NCBI GenBank assembly: GCA_004764695.1
Contig: SMSO01000014.1
Span: 6,934,029-6,998,028 of the forward strand
From: Schizochytrium sp. TIO01
Taxonomy: Eukaryota; Sar; Bigyra; Thraustochytrida; Thraustochytriidae
Direction: 5' to 3'
Length of the DNA stretch: 64,000 nt
Shown: one piece after another, positions 21,469-32,495 of the stretch
Numbering within the stretch: position 1 is the stretch's first letter
Layout: the number at the start of each line of letters is the position of its first letter
Translations under genes and position numbers: made by a program
Notes under the pieces: generated by a model
Seen by the model: the letters and a program-made list of their open reading frames with translations, nothing else
Database searches by the model: none
Told to the model about the DNA's origin: nothing

Positions 21469-24400
21469 TTAGTGGAAAAGCTGTGGAGTAAGAATGTTTG
21501 AGTTCAAACCACATCCTCTTAGTACCTCAAACCAAGCTCGTAGCTGGCGCATATTTTCTTCATCCTCTTCCTTATTCTCATATGTAGTTTCTGAACAAAT
21601 ATCGGCATCCGGAGATGAGCGAGGCTGGCGCTTCAAAGTTTTCATACCTTTCAAATACTGGCCAGTAAGCATATGAAGCCGCTGTGAGGTAGATGTTGCG
21701 GCAGAGCGCCCTGTGTCAGTGGGTACAGATCCAGTTCCGGCTGACGACCCAGAGCCTATTGTTGATGTGCCTCCATCTGATCCAATTTCGTGTTCACTAT
21801 TTCGCACCGATGCTGCAGATTGAACTTCTGCGACAAGGCCTTCAGATGCACGAGATTTTAGTAGTCGAGGCGGTGTTGCAACTGCACCGCCTCCACAAGA
21901 AAACACGCGCAATACAGAAAGTTTACCAGCACGGTGCAGGAAAATGACTCGACGCTCAAGATCCAATGTAATGAGCTGGATTGAACCAAGAGGGATTTTG
22001 CGAGCCTCACCATGTTTGAGACGCTTGTAATAGAGATTCTGCCCCTTCAGCTGGAAAAGGTACCGCTTAAAAAAACGACCCTGCAAACTCACATCCACAG
22101 GGTTTTTACTTCCCGTCAACGAACATTTCTCTAAAAGACCCTGAAAACGCGATTCGCCATACAGGAATTCCTCATCTTCTGCGTCCACTCGTACGTCTTG
22201 GTTCTGATCACTTTGAAATTTTTTGCGTACTTGACGCCCGTAAGTTCGAAACTCTCCACCAATTTTGCGCCCAACATGCACAATTCCCTTCAGGTCAAAC
22301 TCTCCTCTTAGAAAAGATTGGGCAGATGACGCAAAGTTGTAAGCAAAACCAGAAGCTGTTTGCGTGAGCGCCATCCCAAAGATTTTTTGGTTGAACACCT
22401 TTGGAATCAGACCACGAATGAAGAACGCATAAAGTACCTGGTATGTTGTGATACCTGGTTCACCCTTGCGTGGCCGAAACGAGGTGTTCCACTCGAGCAT
22501 AGGTATGCGAATTTTGCTAGCTTTGTCACTGCTTTTACCTCGGCGACGGAGTCGTTCCGCGTGCCCTACCGAACCACGAAATAAATCTTGAAGGAAAAAG
22601 CTAATTTTACGCACAGTAACGCGTTGGATGTTGAAGAGCACCGGAACATGATTGAGCATGTTCATTACCCGGTCTTTACTACCAAGCCGAAGATTTGTCT
22701 CACGAGAGTTCTGGTCCATATAATTCAATGCACTTCGGTTTGGAGGTACATAATTGCGGTAGAGAGGATCGTGGACCCACGCAATCCGCATCTCAATCTC
22801 GCCGCACTCCCCGCGTCGCTCCCATTTTTTACTCATCAAAGGAAACCATCCTTGGATGGAATGTTGTTCACGATCAATTTGAAACCCTTGTTCTTCATGC
22901 CAGCAGTACGCTGGATCCACAATAAGATATTTTAGCGTCATCACCCATTGGCCAAGGAAGTCTGTTTGAGCAAGATCTTCATCGAGGATGGAAATCTGAA
23001 GCACTGCTGAAGGGTCTGTGACGGGAAATTCGAAGACCTCCTGCCAAAGGGGTTTAGTCGTTTTATATCGAGTTGAGCTCACAGCTTGGTGTTCTCTGAC
23101 TTTAATCACAACTTTTGGATCAGTCGAGCGAGAGGCGAAAAGTGAGCGTTCGCCTGGCACCAAGTTGCGCGCACGAATAATTGTGACTTGAAGTTTGTTT
23201 GGCAAAACATCCCGAAGTATTGTTCGGGCCTCATTCAAATCAGGAAAGCAAAGTTCATCCGCGGCGGTTGATTGATCTGCGGGCCCGATACTTTTTGCAA
23301 ATTCGCCGGCGAGTTCTTTGGCCGCCTCCTTCGAAAATTCTTTTGATCTTCTTTTCCTGGAGGGCATTTGCGTGTTTACAGACAGTCCTAATCTATTCAC
23401 AGGAGAAGATGCAGCTGAGTTGCTTGCTTCCGAAGAGGGTAAAGTTTTGGATTCCGTAGAAGAAGATATGTGGCTATTAGCTGCAGTAGATGCAATTGCT
23501 TCGTTGGTAGTCCCGATCCCTTCGGTAGACTCATTGGCTGAAGAAGTAGTTGTCTCTGCAGGTGGTGGCACGACAGTCAAGTCTCCAATTGCGTCAGGAC
23601 AGTTGTAACTCTCTCCATCGTCTTGCTGTGGACAAGTGTCAACAGCCGTACTCGCCGTTCTCCGAAGCCAGGGAATACGCGAGGTTGAGGTACGACGCAT
23701 TCCTTCAAGTGTCTTCTTCTTCAAAGGTGATGCACCAGATAGTGACTCCGGAGAGGGACCATTGAGCGTCGTAGGGCATGTACAGGACCCCAGAGGCTTG
23801 GCATCACTCGATGAGAAACTCCTCTGGCGAAAATGATGCGTGGTTTGACTAATTCCTTCAGCATTTGATGGTCCAGAGGCACCACCACATTCTTCACACG
23901 CTGGGGAAACTGTAGACTGACCTTGGACTGTTGATGTAACAGGTGTCTCAGGGGCAGCTGTACTGGTCGGACTCCACAAATTGATGCGCCGAAACGAGCC
24001 TAGTTGTCCACGAGGTAATCCTGGACGAGCTCGGCCAGTTGATGAAAGTGGTGACCCAGAAGATGACACTGACTCAGCATCTTGATTAGCTGACTCACTG
24101 CGCTGATGAAGCGCATTAGCCCTGGACCCTTGCTCTGTTCGTAACACTGAAGGTTCCGTACGCAATATAGAAGACTGTTCACTTCCAGAGGATTGTTCGT
24201 TCTTCTCCCCAGACCACTTTGATTTAATCGTGCTCCAAATGCCCGAGGGGGTCCAGGGATACACTTTATTATAAATTTGTGTTTTGCGATGCTGGAACAT
24301 CAGATGTGAAATAACCTCACGCTCAGCTAGTTCTTTAGTGAGCTCGTTGATGTTAAATCGACCTTCGCAGAGCTCGAAGTTAACAGAAACTGACTCAAAG

Positions 24401-26145
24401 TCGATGTATGGTACATCCACAATGGCGACACACTTAAAATCTGGGACCCTACGCAAAGGTATAGCCTGGGGCCTCCAGAAAACAAGTTGGGGAAGTGCTT
24501 GGATCCTCATTGAAACAATAAAATCAAGTCGACCGACATAGATAAACCACTTGTGTGGAAATTTTGGAGGATTTGCAAATCCACAGTCTGTTGTAGAAAT
24601 TCGAAGACTCAACCTACCTTTATGTATCCAAGGTACGATAGCGAGGGTTCCTAGATGTAATGGATATCCAAACAGCGCAAAACGAGTAATGGCCTGAGAT
24701 GCAATCCAGCCCACCGCAATCGGTGCTTTGAGCCAGACGAAAGCAACGCATGCGGCATAAATAACATACCATGCTGATGACGATGCCATCTGGGGACTAA
24801 GGATGAATGACACCAAAATCACTGCAAGGGTTGCAGCACCCACAAGACGCAACAGTTTCGACTCTGCCTCTGTGTCAGCTAGACTCCATGGGGATTGCTT
24901 GGTAGTTGCGCTTCCAGGGCTTTTTAAAGGCAAGGATGAGTGGGTTGTAGCACCAAGATCGCGACGGCTATGTCCTTCCTCAAGAGCTGCGTCTTCATCC
25001 TCTTCATCTTCCTCATCTTCATCGTCCTCATCGTCCTCATCTTCATCCTCACCCAGAGTCTGCCCTGCAGGCTGTTGCTGTTGTTGACGCTGCTGAGTTT
25101 TGCCTTCCTGGCTCTGTGGTTGCTGAGATTGTGAGGCATCTCGCCGTAAGCCGAAGCTAGATCCCCCTCGAATGGATTGAGAATTAATGCCCAGAAAACC
25201 GCTAGCATTCATCAACTTTTCCTTCATTGTTTTTTTTCGCGCTTCAGGGGGGGCGCTAATGTCACTAGTTTCTCGCCTCTCGTTAACAATTAATCCATCA
25301 ACCTCGTCATCATCATCCTCCTCGTCGTTATCGTCATCGTCATCGTCATCTTCATCTTCGTCGTCATCGTCATCGTCGTCATCATCAATCTCGTCGTTTA
25401 ATGCGCCAGCTCCTTTGGTTTCCAACTTATTGTCAGATATCGCTGTGAGAGAGCTGCGCATTTCATAATTTTTGTTATTGTCGGAAGCGTCGTTTAACGG
25501 AGCATAGAGCCTCACAGTCCCCTTTTTGGACTCCTCCTGCTGATGAATTGATCCCGAGGCCGAAGAAATAGAGTTCGTTGATTGGATAGCGTCTTTGGTG
25601 GATCCGTTGCTATTCTTTCGAGATGGAATTGAGTCATCGCTGTTACGCGATCTCCGTCCTCGTTTAAGCATACCTTTAATGTTTGACCCCATACTTGCAA
25701 TACCACGCGCCATTGGAGCAGTAGCAGATTTGGCTTTTTTGGGCATCTTGAATGCGATTGGAGGAGGAGTTATTGAGCGCAGGATGTTATCATCCATGAG
25801 ACTATTATCATCACTGTCGCCGCAGTGGTCTTCGTCCACTTCAGAGTTGTCATCGTACATATCCGAGTGCATGTCGCGGAAGACGTATCGATAAGAAGCC
25901 TCTCCTGTTGATGCTGAAGGCGCACTGCTGGAGGACGCACACTTGGACTCTTCAGGTACAAGTTCCGGTTCTCCCGCGAGTAGTGGCTCCGGTGCTGTAG
26001 CGATTGCATCGTTTATGAACTGGTGCATGCTGAGGCGTTGTTGCCTTGCCTGACTCACTTGCAGGGTCCCATCGGAAGCCACTGACCCCGAGGATTCGAG
26101 TCTGCCCCGAGAGAAATTGAGACGGCCCTCTTCCGCGTCCGCCAT
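21469..26145 (-). CDS. Large membrane-anchored protein with C2 and C-terminal PH-like domain
   Basis: From the ATG at 26145 (MADAEEGRLNF) the protein has 1558 aa; the frame extends to 26217 only with a TTG start. In order: a disordered N-terminus with a Lys/Arg patch and two long Asp/Glu runs (~250-285 and ~365-390); two or three hydrophobic segments at ~428-500 (LVGAATLAVILVSFILSP; YVIYAACVAFVWL; RFALFGYPLHLGTLAIVPWI); a beta-rich stretch at ~500-615 (KWFIYVGRLDFIVSMRIQ, then YIDFESVSVNFELCEGRFNI); a Ser-rich linker; a C2 domain at ~980-1125 (LQVTIIRARNLVP, STDPKVVIKV, KPLWQEVFEF, LQISILDEDLAQTDFLGQ); and a PH-like domain at ~1335-1558 interrupted by a Ser/Gly-rich insert and ending in a RAWFEVLRGCG helix. 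The layout resembles organelle tethers or lipid-transfer proteins, but the middle module is unassigned. C2 Asp positions suggest possible Ca2+ binding. Confidence 0.85.
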   Translation of the reverse strand: MADAEEGRLNFSRGRLESSGSVASDGTLQVSQARQQRLSMHQFINDAIATAPEPLLAGEPELVPEESKCASSSSAPSASTGEASYRYVFRDMHSDMYDDNSEVDEDHCGDSDDNSLMDDNILRSITPPPIAFKMPKKAKSATAPMARGIASMGSNIKGMLKRGRRSRNSDDSIPSRKNSNGSTKDAIQSTNSISSASGSIHQQEESKKGTVRLYAPLNDASDNNKNYEMRSSLTAISDNKLETKGAGALNDEIDDDDDDDDDEDEDDDDDDDNDEEDDDDEVDGLIVNERRETSDISAPPEARKKTMKEKLMNASGFLGINSQSIRGGSSFGLRRDASQSQQPQSQEGKTQQRQQQQQPAGQTLGEDEDEDDEDDEDEEDEEDEDAALEEGHSRRDLGATTHSSLPLKSPGSATTKQSPWSLADTEAESKLLRLVGAATLAVILVSFILSPQMASSSAWYVIYAACVAFVWLKAPIAVGWIASQAITRFALFGYPLHLGTLAIVPWIHKGRLSLRISTTDCGFANPPKFPHKWFIYVGRLDFIVSMRIQALPQLVFWRPQAIPLRRVPDFKCVAIVDVPYIDFESVSVNFELCEGRFNINELTKELAEREVISHLMFQHRKTQIYNKVYPWTPSGIWSTIKSKWSGEKNEQSSGSEQSSILRTEPSVLRTEQGSRANALHQRSESANQDAESVSSSGSPLSSTGRARPGLPRGQLGSFRRINLWSPTSTAAPETPVTSTVQGQSTVSPACEECGGASGPSNAEGISQTTHHFRQRSFSSSDAKPLGSCTCPTTLNGPSPESLSGASPLKKKTLEGMRRTSTSRIPWLRRTASTAVDTCPQQDDGESYNCPDAIGDLTVVPPPAETTTSSANESTEGIGTTNEAIASTAANSHISSSTESKTLPSSEASNSAASSPVNRLGLSVNTQMPSRKRRSKEFSKEAAKELAGEFAKSIGPADQSTAADELCFPDLNEARTILRDVLPNKLQVTIIRARNLVPGERSLFASRSTDPKVVIKVREHQAVSSTRYKTTKPLWQEVFEFPVTDPSAVLQISILDEDLAQTDFLGQWVMTLKYLIVDPAYCWHEEQGFQIDREQHSIQGWFPLMSKKWERRGECGEIEMRIAWVHDPLYRNYVPPNRSALNYMDQNSRETNLRLGSKDRVMNMLNHVPVLFNIQRVTVRKISFFLQDLFRGSVGHAERLRRRGKSSDKASKIRIPMLEWNTSFRPRKGEPGITTYQVLYAFFIRGLIPKVFNQKIFGMALTQTASGFAYNFASSAQSFLRGEFDLKGIVHVGRKIGGEFRTYGRQVRKKFQSDQNQDVRVDAEDEEFLYGESRFQGLLEKCSLTGSKNPVDVSLQGRFFKRYLFQLKGQNLYYKRLKHGEARKIPLGSIQLITLDLERRVIFLHRAGKLSVLRVFSCGGGAVATPPRLLKSRASEGLVAEVQSAASVRNSEHEIGSDGGTSTIGSGSSAGTGSVPTDTGRSAATSTSQRLHMLTGQYLKGMKTLKRQPRSSPDADICSETTYENKEEDEENMRQLRAWFEVLRGCGLNSNILTPQLFH

Positions 26146-26378
26146 ATCTGCTTGCTTTGCTTGTTTGCTTTTCTGTTTTCTTTTTGGCTTACTTTTTGCC
26201 TTTTGTCTTGCTTGCAAATACTCACCTACCTTACTACTACTCTTACTACTCTTAACCTACAGGCGCTAAATACTTTTACATTGCCACCCGAGCAGAAACA
26301 GGCGAATGAAGTGGCACCCTTCCTACAAATTAAGCCAGCAGTCCAACTAGCAAGCAAGTAAGACTTGAACTTGCATTC

Positions 26379-26534
26379 ATTTATTTCTTTGTTTCTTTGT
26401 TTCTTTGTTTATTTCTTTGTTTCTTTGTTTCTTTGTTTATTTGTTTATTTGTTTATTTGTTTATTTGTTTATTTGTTTATTTGTTTATTTGTTTGTTTAT
26501 TTGTTTGTTTATTTGTTTGTTTATTTGTTTATTA
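26379..26534. repeat. (TTTG/TTTA/TTTC) compound tetranucleotide array
   Basis: Starts as TTTC-TTTG alternation (TTTCTTTG units), then becomes TTTATTTG repeats and finally TTTGTTTATTTG. It lies ~230 bp upstream of the C2/PH gene start (on its 5' side). Confidence 0.92.
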
Positions 26535-26548
26535 GTTCCAGCAGCTGG

Positions 26549-26638
26549 CTAACTACTAACTAACTAACTAACTAACTAACTAAATAACTAAATAACTAAC
26601 TAACTAAATGACTAACTGACTAACTAAATAACTAACTA
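26549..26638. repeat. (CTAA)n array with CTAAATAA variants
   Basis: About 22 tetramers of CTAA, with AAAT, TGAC and CTGA variants, immediately following the TTTR array and ending at AACTAGGTACCC. Confidence 0.9.
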
Positions 26639-27542
26639 GGTACCCACCCACCCACTTCGCTGCCCACTCTCGCTCCTCAGAGGTAATAAGTTGAGATCTG
26701 GCTCCAGTAAGAACTCAATCCAAAAAGATCATTGATTGGGACCTACTTTTAGAAGTAGCTCAAGTGTTGCTTATTCATTCGTTCAACAATGTCGCGGGTG
26801 GATATGCTAATCCCTAGACCTAGTTTGTAGATCGTTATCTCTAGAGTTACCTGGTGCCTACTAACTAGCTGGCTACACCCCTCCCTCCCTTTGTGTCTAA
26901 GACGATGATGTTGTGTAGGGTATGATGGTTGTATGAATGCATGGGCGAACCAATTCAATAGGTCCTTCGTAGCCAATTTCATACAAAGGTGCCCACCATT
27001 CTACTCTGTCAGGTCAGTAGAACAGGAGATGAGGGAAGATAGTGCAGGCAATCGGTCGATTGATCTCCTAAATTGCAAACTACATAAACTAAGTAAACTA
27101 ATAGTTGGTGTGCCATGCACGCCACTCACTCGCTTACCAAATCTCCGAGTATACTCTTTCTTTCGTTCTAACTTTTTGCTGCTGTTTATCAATTGACAAA
27201 TAAAGAAATATTTGCCATTTGAGATGGCCCCGGAAATAGCTTCAATAGAATAAGAAGCGCATTTGCGCAAAGCAGTAATGTTCACGTATGTCAGTTGTTG
27301 CTGCAGCAGCACAGTTTCTGCAGCACACACAAAAGCACTGACTGTTCTGATTAGTCGATATAACTCTTTTTTCTTTTTTTCTTCCCCACTGGCAAGTGTT
27401 CCCATCTTTCATTATTACTTTATAAAATTAAAATATAAATGTTATTTTTAAATTAAATTAAATAAAAGTTGATTATTTTACTACTCTAGAGGCTGCTGAG
27501 GCAGTATCATCTCTATATATAATGATGATGTACACCGTACAC

Positions 27543-27611
27543 CTCTTCTTCTTCTTCTTCTTCTTCTTCTTCTTCTTCTTCTTCTTCTTCTTCTTCTTCT
27601 TCTTCTTCTTC
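27543..27611. repeat. (TTC)n microsatellite
   Basis: About 22 perfect CTT/TTC triplets, bounded by CACCT on the left and CATTTTTT on the right, in non-coding AT-rich DNA. Confidence 0.95.
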
Positions 27612-28025
27612 ATTTTTTAAAGTTGTTTAGCTATTTACTACAACCATCATTGTTTATTTTTATGTAAAATCGGACTCAGTAATCGGTAATAATCGGTATC
27701 GACAATTGGAAATCGATTTTCAAGTTGATGAGGAATGATTTCCTATGCGGCGGAGTCTCTGTGTGTGGAGGCTCTGCTCTTCGCCAATGTCCTTGTTTTC
27801 ATCCAGACAGCGTCTACTTTACAAAGCAGGTTTGTGCTGCGAGGTATCAGACTATCATCAATCTGCCTATCTATCTTGTACTTTGAAACACTTGATCATA
27901 AAAGAGCGACAGCGCAAAGTAGGGCAAAGCAAAAGTTCTGTCTGACGACTCTCTTTCTCCCTCGGTGTGCTGACTCTTCTTCACCTCAGCTCCTCACAGA
28001 TTCGCAGAGGAGAGCTCAACAACGA

Positions 28026-28109
28026 CATCATCAGCAGCAGCATCATCATCAGCAGCAGCATCATCATCATCAGCATCAGCAGCAGCAGCAGCAGCAGCGG
28101 CAGCAGCAA
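28026..28109. repeat. Interleaved CAT/CAG triplet array
   Basis: Alternating blocks of ATC/CAT and CAG triplets ending in a pure (CAG)n with one CGG. It makes a Gln/His-rich 3' end of an ORF at 27735-28136 (ATG start) that otherwise shows no protein-like features. Confidence 0.88.
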
Positions 28110-31100
28110 CACGCATGGCTGTTCGTAACAACTTGATACTTTTACTTTGGAAGCACTCATCTCTCGACAGATTTTTAGATGAACCACCCTAAACGAAGAG
28201 TGAAACATAAGAGAGTGCGAACGAAGAGAAGAGAAGAGAAGAGAAGAAGAGAACGAAGAAGAAGCCTAAACCTGAGGCAAACCAAAGCAAGGGAGGACGC
28301 GCCAGCTATTGCCTTCTCTCGGAGAACAACACCAACGGCAGGCAATTTAAACAAGCAAAAACAGGGGAGAATGTGAAGGTAAAGATCTTCGCAAGCTCAG
28401 AATACGAAACGACGAAGAGGACTATTGCAAAATGTTGGACAGGTAGTTTGCCTCTTTAAGATATATGAATGAGAACGTTTTACTTTGAACAACTTGAAGC
28501 CTATATACGTACAACGCCTCAAATAAACACTCCTAAATATCGCTTTCTCTCATCTTTTCAAGGCTATTCTACGTTTGAAGTAAACATTCTACCTAGCCCT
28601 TTACAGCCTTCACGATGGAGGGTACCCCCTTCTTCTTGATATTTCTGTGAAAGGGGATTTACAAGCTTTTGCCGTGTCCCCAGCTTCTCTTCAAGTGACG
28701 TGTGTTTGTAGAAATATTCCGATTATTTTCTTTCCTTTCCTTTTACATGGCTTCGTTTCTTCTATTCTTCTCTTTAGGAACATAGTAGTAGCAGCTATGT
28801 ATAATCTTTGGTTTGTTTGCTTGCTTTTCTTGAAATTTGTTTTTTATTTCTTTTAAAATAAAAATTAAAAGTTAGAGAGGTACCTACCTACCTCTACTGG
28901 GTAGACTCTCGATAGTGAAAGTAATACATGCCATCGTCGATCATAGCCTTGCGCACTTTGCTGCTGCCCACTGATGACCTCCATGTATCTAATCCTGCAA
29001 ACCATACTACATCGTACCAACAAAATGTGCAGAATGCCGAAGTTTCGCAAAATCAATAGATACCTCGCATAACCGAATGCAGGACTTAGATCACAAGTTC
29101 TAATTAAAGTGTGTGCTTCTCGTCCAGCTCGCAGATTATGCCACAGATTGAACTACTAGTACATATACTGTAAGTGAGAGAAGATGAAAGAAGGATGCAG
29201 AAAACTATGCTGCGTAGCTACCTCTAGAGGTAATAGATACGTATTTAGGTACCTGCTTCCTGTCTGATGGCAATGCTCGCCTTCATCTTTGATTAACTAT
29301 ATGTGCCACAACTTGATGCACTTCAACAAATGGATAGAGCTATCTATATACCTATACTTTTCTTTTTCTTTTTCCTTTTCCTTTTTTAAATGTACATTAT
29401 ACTCGATACCTACTCTTAGTAATACACTCGCTTCGATTAGTATGTTTGTACTAGTTTGTTTAATTTTTAATTTTATTTTTAATTCCTTTTCTTTTTTTCC
29501 TTTTTGCCAAATGGAAAATATAACTTGAATGATTATTGTCCACCTTGAAGGTCCCAAGCTACGAAGATCAGCTCCCTAAGAGAAAAGAATGTGGTTGCTC
29601 CCTTCAAATAGTTAAATGAAGCAGATTTATCTAATCAAAAACTTCTCCTGAAGCACTCAATGTGTTCAAAGACTAAAACTCTTGGACAATAACCTTTGGC
29701 TCGTATAAGAACTTATTCCAGAGAAGAATTCATTGCATAAAATACCTTGCCTCAAGCTTGTCAACTTTGATAGCTTGTAAGTATATTGCGAAAGCTAATT
29801 TTTTAATCTGCCCAAATCAAACCTACTTTCTCTTTCTAAGGTAGGCCTACTTACCGAACGCAGTACTTATAGTAGAGAGTCTCTATGCAATGAATGTATT
29901 GAGTAATTATTTTGGCCACTTTGACTCTATATAACAGAGGAAGGTCCGGTACTAGGTCCTACAATGCAAGGTACTAATTATGGATTCATAGTAGGCAGTC
30001 TGCAGAGCACTATATATACCCTCTGTGCTATGTATCTACTTCTTTTCATAGGTAAAAAAGGTATTTCCTGTGTTTTTGGTAGGTCTTCTTACTAAGTCCT
30101 TTTAGGGTTAGTAAATCCAGAGATAACTCGAACTCAGACTATAAAAAGAACTACTCGAGTTTAAGAACGGTTTTACAGTCTTTATTACAAGGGCGATCAA
30201 TGCCTCTCTCTCTCTTAATTGCCATAGACCCCCAGTGTTGTCAATCACATAACGATAGAATTCTCGTCAATACTAGTACTTCGTTTCTCAAAAATGAATG
30301 AAAGACAGATGTTTCGGAGTCATAAAGATGGCCTCAGAGATGTTTTAGTCTTCTGAACTTTGCTTTCCGAAGACCACAATGATCTTTCTTTCAGGTTTTC
30401 TTTTCTCTTTTTACGTCCTTTTCACGAGGCACACCAACCAACCTTAAGAGTTGGTAGACAGACATAAATTATGCGCCGGTTCCAATTGGCATTCACTAAA
30501 AGGATCTTGAATCTTATGTCATGCCTATATATAGCCTCCTTGCAATTAGCTTGTGGCACACATTCTATCCTATCTTAGCACAGGAGAAAAACTTGGAAAG
30601 AAAGAAACTTAGAGAGAGAGAGAGAAAGAGAGAGGGTTGGTTCTGAAGACTCTTGTCTTGCCGTTGTTTTTTGGTTGGTACCTAGGTATGTGTATGTAGC
30701 TAGGTAGATTAGGTAGGGCGTAACGCGTGGTCGCTCCAAGTCCAAAGCCAAATAAACACAGAATCCTCCACCACCATAGGACCATGGATAGTAGATCTTT
30801 CATAATACTCCCCAATATTTAGAAGTGAGAAGTCGGAATTATCTCCAGTGTTGTTTTAGATCGGAAACGTACGAAGGCACGGGCACGTCTAAGTCCACCC
30901 TTTCTGTAACCACAATTCTGTTCTGACTGAAAGAAAAAAATGGGGGGGAATGAACAGTAGCTTCGAGTTAATGCATATTCAATTTATTCTCAACATGGCC
31001 CGTTCGAAGTCCACTTTATACATGAATTTAAGGATTGGGAATTGAAAGTCGTCCTCTATATACTGCCTAGCATAATCAACATTCATCGATGCAATTTTAT

Positions 31101-32495
31101 TTTGTAAAGAGGATAATCAGTTCATTGTGAAATGTAGATGACCATACTATAGAACTGGGCCAAACATAGACTCCCCTGTATTTTGATTTTGCGGATGTGT
31201 TTTTTCCTTCATTATTTCTAAAATCCATAATTGTGGCTTACAAAGTATATTGTAATCCTGCTGCCTAAAGAATTAAGACACGAGGAAGTCAGATTCCTTG
31301 ATAAGGTTCACTCTGTTTTAGTTAAAAACGAATGACCTTTTTCATATTGCAGTGGGTATAGATTGGTTGACTTCATTCAATCAACACGCAGTAAGCTTTC
31401 CCTGCCACCTCTCCGATACTAAGTAAGCTTATCTACTCTCTGCCACACCATAAACAAATGTATCTATGCACTAATATTGAGTTAGATATAACCATGCTTA
31501 TCCTGCCAGAGTTCGAGCCTGTAAGATTGAATTAGTGTAACAGTGGTGCCTTTCCTACCATAAATTATGACGCGTAGATGCGAAGCTCAAATTATGTTCT
31601 TCGTTATGTGAATTTGAAATGGAGGAGTAACACTGCTATAATTACGTCATATAAGGAACTTTATAACATCGATTCAAGTCAGTAATAAATAAGGTTTTCA
31701 ATTTTGCTAAACGATGCGCTTTGAAACATCGTTTTGGATATCTGGAATTGTAACTTTTTCCTTTTTGGACGGAGCCCTGTTCAGCTCTTCAAGCACCATT
31801 GCTAGGTGTCAGTTCTGAGTAGTACGTAGCATGTTACCTAATTAGTACGTACCCTCCTAATAACTACTATTTGATCATTTATCATGCGTGATATTTTCGC
31901 AAGTTTGAAGACTATGAGGAACTGCCTCTAACTAATCGCTTAGATATCATCGGCTATCATAGTGCAATTTTTATTTCTTCTAAATAAACAAAGAAACAGT
32001 GTTTCGATAAAATTATTACTATTTTGATTCAAACTATTGAATTTAACTGGATGAACAATACTACTCTTCAAAGACTGGCCGTGTATGCGATATTGTAGCT
32101 ACTAAGAAGTCCGTAAACTAATACCTTCACATTGCAATCACAGTTCTTCTAAATCAAGAAAGAAAGAAGAGAACGAACATCCTTGGGCGAACTATTTATT
32201 CTGCACTATCTGATTATTTAGTCCCACAAATTACCGTTTTATTTATTATATTTATATTATTGGATCGTAGGTAGATACTACTAGGAACTAGTAGTACACC
32301 TAGGCACTTCTCACATTGGTCCATGCGCTACGTTTTCTCATATTGATAATTGACTGGGCCTCTTATGGCACAGTGGCAATAGCATCGCTGGTGCAGATCT
32401 TCAGCCGCAAGTTGCCAACTGTCAGATTGTCAACACTATCCCACGAGTCTTGGAGACTTGAAGATTGAGACAGTAAGGACCCCAACTCGTGACAA

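Larger units (their letters stand above)
26146..32495. other. 6.3-kb gene-poor, repeat-rich region
   Basis: Contains the tetranucleotide arrays, (TTC)n and CAG/CAT tracts listed separately, GAGAA-rich DNA at 28210-28260, a (CTTTTC)-rich stretch near 29360 and long AT-rich spacers. The ORFs (26749-26982, 27001-27405, 27735-28136, 29289-29557 and others) overlap on both strands or are repeat-driven. I see no domain, RNA gene or mobile-element signature. Confidence 0.5.

Noticed and set aside
27735-28136. 133-codon ORF with a Gln/His tail
   Set aside because: The non-repeat part has no protein-like features and the tail is the CAT/CAG array.
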